From positions 62,001 through 126,000 of the forward strand of contig JADJNF010000008.1 of the NCBI GenBank assembly GCA_016714445.1: a stretch of DNA of 64,000 bases, given 5' to 3'. Made by a program: the position numbers and the translations under genes. Shown one piece after another: positions 55,178 through 63,979 of this stretch. A model generated the notes under the pieces. It saw only the letters and a program-made list of their open reading frames with translations. It was not told the DNA's origin and did not search any database. Positions within the stretch are counted from its first letter, which is position 1. Each line of letters opens with the position of its first letter. The stretch is from Saprospiraceae bacterium (lineage in GTDB: Bacteria; Bacteroidota; Bacteroidia; Chitinophagales; Saprospiraceae).

Positions 55178-55320
55178 TCAGACAGATAGTGGCGACTCGA
55201 TCAGTAGTGGCAACATATTCGCATCGTCTGTTACCCAAACATGCATTTTATTACCATCCTTAAATACATTTCCCGTTACTAGGTCTCGTAAAATCGATTC
55301 TTCGTAAAGAAAATATTGCA
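55178..55320 (-). pseudogene. Remnant of a DUF3108-family gene
   Basis: One open minus-strand frame reads EESILRDLVTGNVFKDGNKMHVWVTDDANMLPLLIESPLSV and a stop. The G-K-M-x-V-W-V-T-D-D-x-N-x-x-P-x-L-I-E block is the conserved C-terminal part of DUF3108 periplasmic proteins. No start or N-terminal part was found. It is probably a decayed gene copy. Confidence 0.55.
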
Positions 55321-55515
55321 ACCCACCAACGTTGCCCCATAGCAGCCCTAGGATGTTCGAAAATATATGAAAGCCAATACCACTTTCGGAAAATGTATAT
55401 ATTTAAGTGATTGACTCAAAATAACTAATATATGTATAATTCATTAAAGGTTTAAGACTAACTAAATCTAATTATTTTCTAATCAAATATCTCCCCTATA
55501 CACAAAGCATACAGA

Positions 55516-55523
55516 TACTTTTG
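55516..55523 (+). promoter_or_regulatory. Possible -7 box for the haloperoxidase-like gene
   Basis: TACTTTTG (TAnnTTTG), 30 bp upstream of ATG 55554. No -33 match at normal spacing. Confidence 0.35.
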
Positions 55524-55553
55524 TGCTATTATCAAAGCACCAAATCTGTATTT

Positions 55554-56936
55554 ATGAAAAACAATTTTAAATTTTTATTTCTATTATTAATAACAGGCCT
55601 AACGATTACATCTTGTAAAAAAGATGTGGTTGATGACGAACCTACGGCATTCAAACAAGTGGATGACTATAGCAATGAAGCAATATATGAGTGGAATGAG
55701 ACTTTTCTTCAGGTAGAAAGGTACGCGGCAGGTTATCGTCCGGGTCCGGCTCCCAGAGCAGTTGCTTACATGGGTTTATCAGCTTATGAGGCTTGTATAG
55801 CCGGAATGCCGGATTTTAACTCTTTTAATGAATATTGGGCTGGATTTAAGGTACCGGCTGCAGATGCAACGAAGGAATATCACTGGCCGCTGGTGGTAAG
55901 TGCAAGTTATGAGTATCTGATGCCTAGGTTCTTTAATAAAGTACCCTCTGCTCAGGAACAACTCATTAAGACAACTGCTAAAAGGCTAAATGATAAGTAT
56001 AAAGCGGAAGTTTCTGCCGAAGTCTATGACAGATCTGTCAATCGTGGCAAAGAAGTGGCAGAAGCGGTTTGGGAATGGTCCAAGACTGACCTTGTCGGGC
56101 ATGATCACTTCCTTGATCCTTTTCAGGGTTATGACTGGGTAGCAAAATATAAAAAAGCAGGTGACTGGGAACCTACATTCCCGGGACCAGGCAAGCCAAT
56201 GGGAGGTGTATGGGGTAAAGCCAGAACTTTTGCTATAAAAGAAGACCAAAAGGTTTGTCGCAAACCAATCCCATATAGTGAGGACCCTAAATCGCACTTG
56301 TATTCTCAGGCCATTGAAGTTTACGCCCAAAATACTCCTTCATTGTCCTATGAAGCCGAATGGGTAGGTGAATTCTGGAGTGATGACTTAGTAAATCTAA
56401 CATTCAGTCCCGGAGTAAGATTTTTAGCCATAGGAAATCAGGTATTGGATCGTGAAAAGAGCAATCTGGAGACAGCGGTATGGATGACAGCTTTGGTAGG
56501 CACTTCATGTAATGATGCTGGTGTAGCATGCTGGTATTCTAAATATTACTACAATGTAGAAAGACCGGAATCTTATATAAAAAGACTCATTGACCCATCG
56601 TGGGAACCAAATTTATACAACCCTCTCACTGGTGATGAAGGTATGACTCCATCCTTTCCGGCTTATCCTTCCGGCCACTCCACTATGGGTGCAGCCGGAG
56701 CAGAAGCTTTGGGATATATTTTCGGGTATAGCTATGGTATGACGGACAATTGTCACAGAAACAGAACTGAATTTGAAGGTACACCAAGGACTTTTTCCAG
56801 TTTTGAAGAAATGGCACTAGAGAATGCATGGTCGAGAGTTCCGCTTGGGGTTCACTTTAGAATGGATAGTGAAGAAGGAGTGAGGTTTGGTAAAGATATA
56901 GGCAGGGCTGTACACAGACTACCTTGGAAAAAGTAA
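55554..56936 (+). CDS. Vanadium-dependent haloperoxidase / PAP2-superfamily lipoprotein
   Basis: Start at ATG 55554, which begins a lipoprotein signal (LTITSC, Cys 21); an earlier in-frame ATG adds 11 unneeded residues. About 460 residues, of the length usual for bacterial vanadium haloperoxidase-like proteins. The three vanadate/phosphate-binding motifs are present: KYYYNVERP (K-x6-RP, around 330-338), PSGHSTMGA (around 371) and SRVPLGVHFRMD (SR-x3-GxH-x3-D, around 426). It therefore either oxidises halides with peroxide or acts as an acid phosphatase. Sequence alone cannot separate the two. It is exported and membrane-anchored. Single gene with its own terminator. Confidence 0.85.
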   Translation: MKNNFKFLFLLLITGLTITSCKKDVVDDEPTAFKQVDDYSNEAIYEWNETFLQVERYAAGYRPGPAPRAVAYMGLSAYEACIAGMPDFNSFNEYWAGFKVPAADATKEYHWPLVVSASYEYLMPRFFNKVPSAQEQLIKTTAKRLNDKYKAEVSAEVYDRSVNRGKEVAEAVWEWSKTDLVGHDHFLDPFQGYDWVAKYKKAGDWEPTFPGPGKPMGGVWGKARTFAIKEDQKVCRKPIPYSEDPKSHLYSQAIEVYAQNTPSLSYEAEWVGEFWSDDLVNLTFSPGVRFLAIGNQVLDREKSNLETAVWMTALVGTSCNDAGVACWYSKYYYNVERPESYIKRLIDPSWEPNLYNPLTGDEGMTPSFPAYPSGHSTMGAAGAEALGYIFGYSYGMTDNCHRNRTEFEGTPRTFSSFEEMALENAWSRVPLGVHFRMDSEEGVRFGKDIGRAVHRLPWKK

Positions 56937-56997
56937 GTTAAGTTAGTATTTAAATTGCACTTTGAATTTGAAATACAAGGTGGGAAAACTGTTAATG

Positions 56998-57030
56998 AAG
57001 GAGAGTCTTATTTGGCTCTCCTTTTTATTT
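56998..57030 (+). terminator. Intrinsic terminator of the haloperoxidase-like gene
   Basis: Stem AAGGAGAG / CTCTCCTT (8 bp) with a 10-nt loop, followed by a T-rich tail, 60 bp after the stop codon. Confidence 0.85.
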
Positions 57031-57083
57031 TCAAGTATCACATTCTTTGTTTGGCGGATTTCAAAAATTTAGTGGGTAAATAA

Positions 57084-57115
57084 TTGACAAATTCTCATCG
57101 TTTTTTTGATATTTG
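57084..57115 (+). promoter_or_regulatory. Predicted promoter of fhs
   Basis: TTGAC at 57084-57088 and GATATTTG at 57108-57115 (one mismatch to TAnnTTTG), with about 21 bp spacing. The start site would be only about 12 nt before the ATG at 57135. Confidence 0.5.
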
Positions 57116-57134
57116 CACCCCTAATCATTAATGT

Positions 57135-58808
57135 ATGCCCACTTTTCCCAGCGATATTGAGATCGCACAAAAAGCAGATATAAAACATATCAAAACTATT
57201 GCTGCTAAAATCCAAATTTCAGAAGACGATTTGGAGTATTATGGCAAATACAAAGCAAAATTACCACCCAATTTACAAAGTACTGAACCAAAAGGAAAAT
57301 TAATTCTGGTTACCGCTCTTTCGCCAACTAAATACGGAGAAGGAAAGACCACAATGACCATTGGATTGGTGGATGGATTGAATTATAATGGAAAAAATGC
57401 CATAGCCGTATTGAGAGAACCGTCACTTGGTCCCGTTTTTGGTGTCAAAGGTGGTGCAGCAGGTGGTGGTTATGCCCAGGTAATTCCCATGGAGGATATC
57501 AATCTGCATTTTACGGGCGATTTTTCTGCCATTGAGAAAGCCAACAACCTGCTTTCCGCCATGATTGACAATAACATTCAGAACAAACAGTTTAGTCTGA
57601 ATATTGATCCAAGAACCGTAGCGTGGAAACGTGTTATGGATATGAATGACCGAGCACTTCGCCAGATTATAATAGGAATAGGAGGTAAAGCCAATGGCAT
57701 CATGCGGGAAGATGGTTTCAATATAACTCCTGCTTCTGAAGTTATGGCCATCCTCTGTCTTTCAAACGATATGGCAGACTTAAAAAGACGTCTGGGAAAT
57801 ATTTATGTCGGACAAACCTTTGATGGTAAACCGGTGTTTGCCAGAGATATAAAAGCTGTTGGTGCTATGGCTGTACTGCTCAAAGATGCCCTGAAACCAA
57901 ATCTCGTACAAACACTGGAAGGTAATCCTGCCATTTTGCACGGCGGGCCTTTTGCAAGCATCGCACAGGGTACCAATACAGTTATAGCAACCAGGACAGG
58001 TCTGTCACTTGGAGACTACGTGGTCACAGAAGCAGGTTTTGGTGCTGATCTTGGCGCAGAAAAATTTTTGCACATTAAGTGTGTTTCTTCCGGATTAAAG
58101 CCAGATGTGGTGGTCGTTGTAGCTACAGTAAGAGCATTAAAACATCACGGTGGCGTACATAAAGATGAATTGACCTTGTCAAATCCGGAGGGAGTCAGAA
58201 AGGGATGCTGCAATCTGGAAAAACATATTGAAAACATACAAAAATTCGGACTAAATCCTGTCGTCACCATCAATGCATTTCCAACAGATACAGATGATGA
58301 ATATAAAGTGATCAAAGAAATATGCTCCGCAAAAGGGGTCTCGGCTATTGTAAGTACTGCATTTGCTCATGGTGGAAAAGGATCTGCTGAATTGGCGGCA
58401 GCTGTAGTAGAAAGCATTGATAAAAATGAAAATCACTTCAAGCCACTCTATAATTTGTCAGATAGTATGGAGCATAAAATTAAAACCATTGCCACTGAAA
58501 TATACGGTGCAGATGGCGTAGAATATTCATCAAAAGCAAAATCGCAGATATCTCAGATAACCAAACTTGGATTCAATGAATTTCCCGTATGTATGGTGAA
58601 AACTCCGTTAAGTTTTTCAGATGATGAAAAAAAGATAGGACGTCCTACTGGCTTTAAGGTGACTGTTCGGGAGTTTGAATACGCTGGCGGTGCAGGTTTT
58701 GTGATACCACTTCTCGGGGATGTAATGCGTATGCCCGGACTTCCGGCTGTACCAAGTGCTGAGCACATAGATATTGATGAAGATGGTAAGGTGACAGGTT
58801 TGTTTTAA
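57135..58808 (+). CDS. fhs: Formate-tetrahydrofolate ligase
   Basis: ATP-dependent ligation of formate to tetrahydrofolate, giving 10-formyl-THF for one-carbon metabolism; cytoplasmic. The 557 residues match the usual length. Clear family signatures: the P-loop TKYGEGKTTM (about 65-74), REPSLGPVFGVKGGAAGGGYAQV, the INLHFTGDFSAI block, GGPFASIAQGTNT, EAGFGADLGAEKF and ATVRALKHHGGV. The C-terminal GAGFVIPLLGDVMRMPGLPAVPSAEHIDID is also typical. Intact frame. It stands alone between two lipoprotein genes; no folD is adjacent. Confidence 0.97.
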   Translation: MPTFPSDIEIAQKADIKHIKTIAAKIQISEDDLEYYGKYKAKLPPNLQSTEPKGKLILVTALSPTKYGEGKTTMTIGLVDGLNYNGKNAIAVLREPSLGPVFGVKGGAAGGGYAQVIPMEDINLHFTGDFSAIEKANNLLSAMIDNNIQNKQFSLNIDPRTVAWKRVMDMNDRALRQIIIGIGGKANGIMREDGFNITPASEVMAILCLSNDMADLKRRLGNIYVGQTFDGKPVFARDIKAVGAMAVLLKDALKPNLVQTLEGNPAILHGGPFASIAQGTNTVIATRTGLSLGDYVVTEAGFGADLGAEKFLHIKCVSSGLKPDVVVVVATVRALKHHGGVHKDELTLSNPEGVRKGCCNLEKHIENIQKFGLNPVVTINAFPTDTDDEYKVIKEICSAKGVSAIVSTAFAHGGKGSAELAAAVVESIDKNENHFKPLYNLSDSMEHKIKTIATEIYGADGVEYSSKAKSQISQITKLGFNEFPVCMVKTPLSFSDDEKKIGRPTGFKVTVREFEYAGGAGFVIPLLGDVMRMPGLPAVPSAEHIDIDEDGKVTGLF

Positions 58809-58988
58809 AACTTCTTGAACAAGATTTCTTAAATTCAAATTTTATCAGCTTGATATTAAAAAACAAATAATTCTATATCTTTTATTGGAGAATATTTTTT
58901 GTCATCTTTCAAAGTTAGCAAAAGCATAACACTTTGTTAAAAAAAGTTTATCGTTGAATATTTTATGCATATTCTGTAATTTTAGATA

Positions 58989-58996
58989 TATTTTTG
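58989..58996 (+). promoter_or_regulatory. Possible -7 box for the 59034 lipoprotein
   Basis: TATTTTTG, 38 bp upstream of ATG 59034, matching TAnnTTTG; no -33 found. Confidence 0.35.
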
Positions 58997-59033
58997 TTTT
59001 GAAAATATTTATCACTTTTTAATTACATAGCTT

Positions 59034-59618
59034 ATGAAAAACACATTTACTAAATCGCTATTTTTCTTGATGCTTTTATTTTTTATCATTTCTTGTTGTA
59101 AGGATGAAGAAACTTCAGGAAATAATTTTTTATCCAATGGAGATATTGAAAATGGTCAACAGGATTGGCAGAGTAACATAACTGATGTATTCAATGAAAA
59201 CGAATATAAATTTGGAGTTTCCAATGATATTGCATGTTCAGGAAAGAGTTCATTGTTTATTACTTGTGATGAAGTTACAAAAAATGAATCTTTTGCAAAC
59301 TATTTTCAATCTTTTCCTGCAACGGCATTTAAATCAGGAGAAAATCTAACCCTTACAGTGAAAGTGAAGGGTGAAAATTTAGTTGGAGAAGGTGTTTCTG
59401 TGGCTTTTCGTGGTAACAAAACTGGCAAGAACGAACCAATTTTTTTTAAGACCACACAAGGATTTAATTCATTAAAAGGTACTTTTGATTGTAGAGAAGT
59501 GAAGTTAACCTTAAACCCATATTTGGGAGACTCAGATATTATTTATGTTTTTTTAATCTTATTACCAAATACAACTGGTAAAGTATATTTCGATGATATT
59601 TTCTTGACGAATAAATAA
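59034..59618 (+). CDS. Lipoprotein with carbohydrate-binding-like (CBM4/9) domain
   Basis: 194 residues. Signal peptide with lipobox IISC (Cys 21). The mature part opens with NNFLSNGDIENGQQDWQS, the typical N-terminal strand of CBM4/9-type jelly rolls. The domain ends GKVYFDDIFLTNK, the matching last strand. In between are SGKSSLFITCDEV and LTVKVKGENLVGEGVSVAFRG. It consists of a single such domain with no catalytic part. It may bind glycans or act as a surface accessory; this is inferred from fold similarity only. Confidence 0.7.
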   Translation: MKNTFTKSLFFLMLLFFIISCCKDEETSGNNFLSNGDIENGQQDWQSNITDVFNENEYKFGVSNDIACSGKSSLFITCDEVTKNESFANYFQSFPATAFKSGENLTLTVKVKGENLVGEGVSVAFRGNKTGKNEPIFFKTTQGFNSLKGTFDCREVKLTLNPYLGDSDIIYVFLILLPNTTGKVYFDDIFLTNK

Positions 59619-59739
59619 TATTCTTGTTTAGTCTAAAAATAAGTATTTTATTTTCTTAAAATGTATTACTCTGTCCTTAATATTGGATGTATTTTAAACC
59701 AATATCAAATGCGGATCAGGTAATCACTTTGGAAAAAAA

Positions 59740-59934
59740 TTACTGTTCCGAAGGACTTATTTTTTCAATGTCAGTTTCTATAGATCTTAATTTTGATTTA
59801 CAGAATTCTGAGAGTTCTGCTGCTCTTTTAAGCTTTTCGCTAAGGTCATCAAGGCCTGTCTCGTCAGATTGAAGCGAAATAAGAATATTATTTAATTCTG
59901 CATAAGCAGTATCATAGGTCATTTTTTTACTCAT
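59740..59934 (-). CDS. xseB: Exodeoxyribonuclease VII small subunit
   Basis: 64 residues: MSKKMTYDTAYAELNNILISLQSDETGLDDLSEKLKRAAELSEFCKSKL... It matches XseB in length and in the Y-x-A-x-x-E-L-x-x-I...L-x-x-A-x-x-L-x-x-x-C-x-x-x-L pattern. It binds XseA to form the nuclease that degrades single-stranded DNA to oligonucleotides. Its start overlaps the xseA stop by four bases (ATGA), showing translational coupling. Confidence 0.92.
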   Translation of the reverse strand: MSKKMTYDTAYAELNNILISLQSDETGLDDLSEKLKRAAELSEFCKSKLRSIETDIEKISPSEQ

Positions 59935-61160
59935 GTTTTGTTCATTTTAATGATGTCATCATAAAATTGGATTTCGATCTCTTTTTTGTTGTTCAATGAC
60001 CCGGCTCTTGATATTATTTTTTCTTCCTGCCGGATAATGGCGTATCCCCTTTTGAGTACATTTTTTGGATCCAAAAGACTTATTTGTTTGTCCGCCATCA
60101 GTATCAGTTCCTTATGTTTCCTTATACTATTTTGGGTAGCAACTTGTATTTGACGGGTATTTTGATCAAGGCTATTCATATGCTTTCTGATGATTTCCGT
60201 AGGCAATATCTTCATCCATTGTGTGGTTTGCAAAAGTGTTAATTCATGCTGACGCACAAATCTTTTAGCCAATTGACTGATCCAGTTTGTCGCTTCGGAG
60301 ACCCTGGTTTCAAATCCCAGATTGTGCTCGATAAGATAATCTGATACCGCAGTTGGAGTTTTGAGAGAAATATGAGCCACTGTATCAGCTACCGTTGAGT
60401 CTATATCATGACCAATCCCTGTTATCACCGGCAATTTTGATTTACTGATCCTTGCACCGATGTTAAAATTATCAAACCAAGCTAAGTCAAGTCGGGATCC
60501 ACCACCCCGAATGATCAATACACAATCAAAATTCCTGCTATTTTCGTTGATCTCATCCAATGCCTGACATACTTCTCTTTCCGTATTTTGTCCCTGCATG
60601 GCCACCTGAAATAATTTTACTGAATATTGATAACCATGCCCGTTTTGTAACAAGTGATTTTTAAAATCTATATATCCTGCAGCAGTTTCTGAAGATATTA
60701 CAGCAATACGTTGCACGACAGAGGGTAGTTTTGTAAGTTTGTTAAGATGGGTCAAACCTTCATCAAGAAGTTTTTGTAATATTTTTTGCCTGTTCATTTC
60801 CATCTGACCAATGGTAAAGGCAGGATCAATATCTTCTACGATGAGCTTCATGCCATATCTCTCGCTAAATTCGACTTGTACCTTTAGCAAAACATGGGTG
60901 CCTTCCTTGATCAAAGAAGGCAATAAAGCACCAAGCTTATTTTTTATAAACAAAAAGGTTTTAAACCATATATTGGCTGAAATCTGAGCAGTGATTTCAT
61001 TGGATGTCTTGTCATGATATACAAGGTCCAGATAAACGTTACCCCGCACTTCCTTTACCTGAGCTATCTCACAATCCACCCATATAGGTTCAGAAAAATT
61101 GAGTGCTACTACCCGTCTTATATATTCATTAAGTTCGTAAAGAGAGTATGACGCTGGCAT
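59931..61160 (-). CDS. xseA: Exodeoxyribonuclease VII large subunit
   Basis: Start chosen at ATG 61160 (MPASYSLYELNEYIRRVV), the usual XseA start; the frame is open eight codons further. 409 residues. The N-terminal OB-fold binds single-stranded DNA (EPIWVDCEIAQVKEVRGNVYLDLV). The catalytic domain has RIAVISSETAAGYIDFKNHL, VLIIRGGGSRLDLAWFDN and VITGIGHDIDSTVADTVAH, followed by a coiled-coil region and the C-terminal NVLKRGYAIIRQ motif. It acts with XseB in DNA repair and recombination. Intact. Confidence 0.95.
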   Translation of the reverse strand: MPASYSLYELNEYIRRVVALNFSEPIWVDCEIAQVKEVRGNVYLDLVYHDKTSNEITAQISANIWFKTFLFIKNKLGALLPSLIKEGTHVLLKVQVEFSERYGMKLIVEDIDPAFTIGQMEMNRQKILQKLLDEGLTHLNKLTKLPSVVQRIAVISSETAAGYIDFKNHLLQNGHGYQYSVKLFQVAMQGQNTEREVCQALDEINENSRNFDCVLIIRGGGSRLDLAWFDNFNIGARISKSKLPVITGIGHDIDSTVADTVAHISLKTPTAVSDYLIEHNLGFETRVSEATNWISQLAKRFVRQHELTLLQTTQWMKILPTEIIRKHMNSLDQNTRQIQVATQNSIRKHKELILMADKQISLLDPKNVLKRGYAIIRQEEKIISRAGSLNNKKEIEIQFYDDIIKMNKT

Positions 61161-61258
61161 ATTAATATTTATTGGCCAATACAAAAAGCAGCATTAACTC
61201 TACATTCTGTTGTGCATTCAGAAATAAAAATTCATTTCAATTAAAATCATCACGCTTT

Positions 61259-62458
61259 TCAACTGATCATCTTCTTAACTAAATCAGCCGCTTCCTGAAG
61301 TTGAATGGCAGAATGTACTTCCAAACCGCTGTTGTCTATGAGTTCTTTTGCGATATCTGCATTTGTTCCCTGCAATCTAACTATGATAGGCACCCGGACA
61401 TTTCCGAGATTTTTGTAAGCATCCACAATACCCTGTGCTACTCTGTCACATCTTACTATACCACCGAAGATATTGATAAGGATGGCTTTTACATTATTGT
61501 CCCTAAGTATAAGTCTGAATGCCTGCTCTACTCTGGCAGCATCGGCAGTTCCCCCTACATCAAGGAAGTTGGCAGGTGATCCGCCTGATAATTTTATTAT
61601 ATCCATTGTCGCCATTGCAAGACCAGCACCATTTACCATACATCCCACATTTCCATCCAGATTGACATAGTTCAAACCATAACTTTTTGCTTCCACCTCT
61701 GTAGGATCTTCTTCATCGGTGTCTCTCAGTGCTTCCAGATCAGGGTGTCTGAATAATGCATTCTCATCTAGTGTCACTTTAGCATCTACTGCTATGATAC
61801 GTTCATCGGCTGTTTTTAAACAAGGGTTAATCTCAAATAGTGAAGCATCTGCTCCGATATATGCCTTATATAAATTGCCGATAAACTTAATAAAATCTTT
61901 GTATGCATTGCCACTTAGACCAAGATTAAAAGCGATGTTTCTTTTTTGAAAATCCCTTAACCCTACATGCGGGTCAACGTACTCTTTGTGGACCAAATGA
62001 GGAGTCTGCTCTGCTACTTCCTCTATATTCATCCCGCCTTCAGTAGAATATATGATTACATTTCGCTTTTTTTCTCTATCCATGAGTATAGAGACATAAT
62101 ATTCTTTACACTTATCATAGTCGGCATAACAGTCTTCAGCGATCAATACTTTTCTGACTAATTTGCCATCACCATCCATCCCACCAGGTGTTTGGGGAGT
62201 TTTAAGCATCATTCCGAGTATGTTTCCTGCGTGTTGCTTCAGATCATCCATGTTTTTAGCAAGCTTTACACCACCACCTTTGCCTCTGCCTCCAGCATGG
62301 ATTTGTGCTTTTACTACACAAAACTGAGTTCCGGTTTCAGCTTTCAACTGTTCATATCCTGCTACTGCTTCTTCCACAGTGTGAGCCAGCTTTCCTCGTT
62401 GTATTGCTACTCCAAAAGAAGACAATAATTCCTTTCCCTGATATTCGTGTAAATTCAT
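61259..62458 (-). CDS. sucC: Succinate-CoA ligase (ADP-forming) subunit beta
   Basis: 399 residues; makes ATP from succinyl-CoA in the TCA cycle together with SucD, which is not in the window. ATP-grasp domain: MNLHEYQGKELLSSFGV, VKAQIHAGGRGKGGGVKLA and YVSILMDREKKRNVIIYSTEGGM. Then LFEINPCLKT and LDGNVGCMVNGAGLAMATMD. The C-terminal CoA-ligase domain has GGIVRCDRVAQGI and RLQGTNADIAKELI. Length and sequence match the Bacteroidota SucC. It is divergent from mdh across a 454-bp gap. Confidence 0.97.
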   Translation of the reverse strand: MNLHEYQGKELLSSFGVAIQRGKLAHTVEEAVAGYEQLKAETGTQFCVVKAQIHAGGRGKGGGVKLAKNMDDLKQHAGNILGMMLKTPQTPGGMDGDGKLVRKVLIAEDCYADYDKCKEYYVSILMDREKKRNVIIYSTEGGMNIEEVAEQTPHLVHKEYVDPHVGLRDFQKRNIAFNLGLSGNAYKDFIKFIGNLYKAYIGADASLFEINPCLKTADERIIAVDAKVTLDENALFRHPDLEALRDTDEEDPTEVEAKSYGLNYVNLDGNVGCMVNGAGLAMATMDIIKLSGGSPANFLDVGGTADAARVEQAFRLILRDNNVKAILINIFGGIVRCDRVAQGIVDAYKNLGNVRVPIIVRLQGTNADIAKELIDNSGLEVHSAIQLQEAADLVKKMIS

Positions 62459-62477
62459 GATTAATTTTGGTTTGGGG

Positions 62478-62508
62478 CAAAATTAAAGTTAAATTAAGTA
62501 ATTGCAAA
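62478..62508 (-). promoter_or_regulatory. Predicted sucC promoter
   Basis: Minus strand: TTTG (62508-62505), 19 bp, TAATTTTG (62485-62478), an excellent -33/-7 match. It leaves a leader of only about 12-15 nt before ATG 62458. Confidence 0.65.
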
Positions 62509-62836
62509 TAATAAGACAACAAATCATACCAAAGGCCGGAAATTTATTCTTGTTCGTGGATTAAAATATTCAGCCACTAAGTTACTGACTCAGGTTTTCC
62601 CGTCCATAATTTTAAAAATTCAATCTTTTTTGGTTTGTTCTTGTTTAAATTTAATGGCTAAAAGTAAATTTCTAAAATTTTATTCTGAAAGTTCAGGACA
62701 AAGTGTTTTTTTTTATCCACAAATTAGGGTCAATAAAAATTGACGAAATACTATATTCTGATTGAATATTGATATTAATCACCGATATTTGTGGAGGAAA
62801 TATTTCATAGGATTTAATTATAAACCATGGAAGTTG

Positions 62837-62844
62837 TAATTTTG
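62837..62844 (+). promoter_or_regulatory. Possible -7 box for mdh
   Basis: TAATTTTG matches TAnnTTTG, about 68 bp upstream of ATG 62913. The -33 region is poor. Confidence 0.4.
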
Positions 62845-62912
62845 CACCTTCAAAAAAATCCATTTAGGATTCATATTGTTTAATTATTTTTAAATTAATA
62901 AAAAATATAATA

Positions 62913-63839
62913 ATGAGTAAAGTTACCGTAATAGGAGCTGGAAATGTCGGGGCTACTGTGGCCAATGTGCTGGCACATAAAGACATCGTTAAGGAAATAG
63001 TATTGGTGGATATCGTAGGAGATCTCGCAAAAGGAAAAGCATTGGATACCTGGCAGCAGGCTCCCATTGACAACTACAGTACATCTTTATTTGGCACAAG
63101 TGATTACAAAGATACTGCCGGCTCTGATATAGTAGTGATTACTGCGGGTATTCCCCGTAAACCAGGTATGAGCAGAGATGATCTTATTTCAACCAATGCC
63201 AATATAGTAACTTCAGTGGTTAAATCTGTATTGGAGTATTCAAAAAATCCGATCATTATAGTAGTATCCAATCCATTGGATGTCATGACATATGCCGCCT
63301 TTAAAGCTTCGGGTTTGGACAGAACCAGAGTATTTGGCATGGCAGGCGTACTTGATACTGCAAGATATCGTGCTTTTCTGGCGACAGAACTGAATGTTTC
63401 GCCTAAAGATATACAGGCATTATTGCTAGGAGGACATGGAGATACTATGGTTCCACTTCCGAGATATACTACCGTAAGTGGAATACCAGTGACAGAATTG
63501 GTGAATGAAGATGTACTTACCGCTATTGTGGACAGAACAAAATCAGGTGGTGGTGAATTGGTGAAACTTATGGGAACTTCAGCATGGTATGCACCCGGAG
63601 CTGCAGCAGCTCAAATGGTGGAAGCCATAGTGAAAAATGAAAACAGAATATTTCCGGTTTGTGCTCATCTCACAGGAGAGTATGGCTTAAATGACATATT
63701 TGTAGGTGTTCCCGTAAAATTGGGCAAAAACGGTATCGAAAATATCATCGAGCTTCAACTTAATGGCGACGAAATGAAATTGCTTCACGATTCAGCCACA
63801 GCTGTAAAAGAAGTTATGGACGTATTTGATAAAATGTAG
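62913..63839 (+). CDS. mdh: Malate dehydrogenase (LDH-like, NAD-dependent)
   Basis: 308 residues. Interconverts malate and oxaloacetate in the TCA cycle. NAD-binding GAGNVGATVANVLA (6-19) and the Asp of LVDIVGDLAKGKALD. Substrate loop GIPRKPGMSRDDL with two Arg, then NPLDVMTY. The catalytic His is in GGHGDTMVPLPRY (about 173). Length and the GKALDTWQQAP region fit the LDH-like MDH type of Bacteroidota. It lies divergent to sucC, its TCA-cycle partner. Intact. Confidence 0.97.
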   Translation: MSKVTVIGAGNVGATVANVLAHKDIVKEIVLVDIVGDLAKGKALDTWQQAPIDNYSTSLFGTSDYKDTAGSDIVVITAGIPRKPGMSRDDLISTNANIVTSVVKSVLEYSKNPIIIVVSNPLDVMTYAAFKASGLDRTRVFGMAGVLDTARYRAFLATELNVSPKDIQALLLGGHGDTMVPLPRYTTVSGIPVTELVNEDVLTAIVDRTKSGGGELVKLMGTSAWYAPGAAAAQMVEAIVKNENRIFPVCAHLTGEYGLNDIFVGVPVKLGKNGIENIIELQLNGDEMKLLHDSATAVKEVMDVFDKM

Positions 63840-63857
63840 GCAGTTTTAAACTTTTAG

Positions 63858-63979
63858 ACAGGACTTTGGTTTAGTTTGTCTTAAACAGATGGTAGTATGG
63901 TGATTAACAGGCAAAATCTGTCATTAATTAAGACAAATAGAGGAAATAGTATTTCAGATCTCTCAGATCAAAGTCCTGT
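63858..63979. ncRNA. Nested inverted-repeat structure downstream of mdh
   Basis: Three nested pairs: ACAGGACTTTG (63858) with CAAAGTCCTGT (63969), 11 bp; TTTGTCTTAA (63875) with TTAAGACAAA (63928), 10 bp; and ACAGAT (63885) with ATCTGT (63916), 6 bp. The inner two are nearly contiguous on the left side. A T-rich run follows at 63979 onwards. It could be a MITE-like element, an extended terminator or a structured RNA. Conservation is unknown. Confidence 0.5.

Larger units (their letters stand above)
62459..62912. other. Divergent sucC-mdh intergenic region
   Basis: No gene. It contains the sucC promoter (62478-62508, minus) and a -7 box for mdh (62837-62844, plus). Confidence 0.6.
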
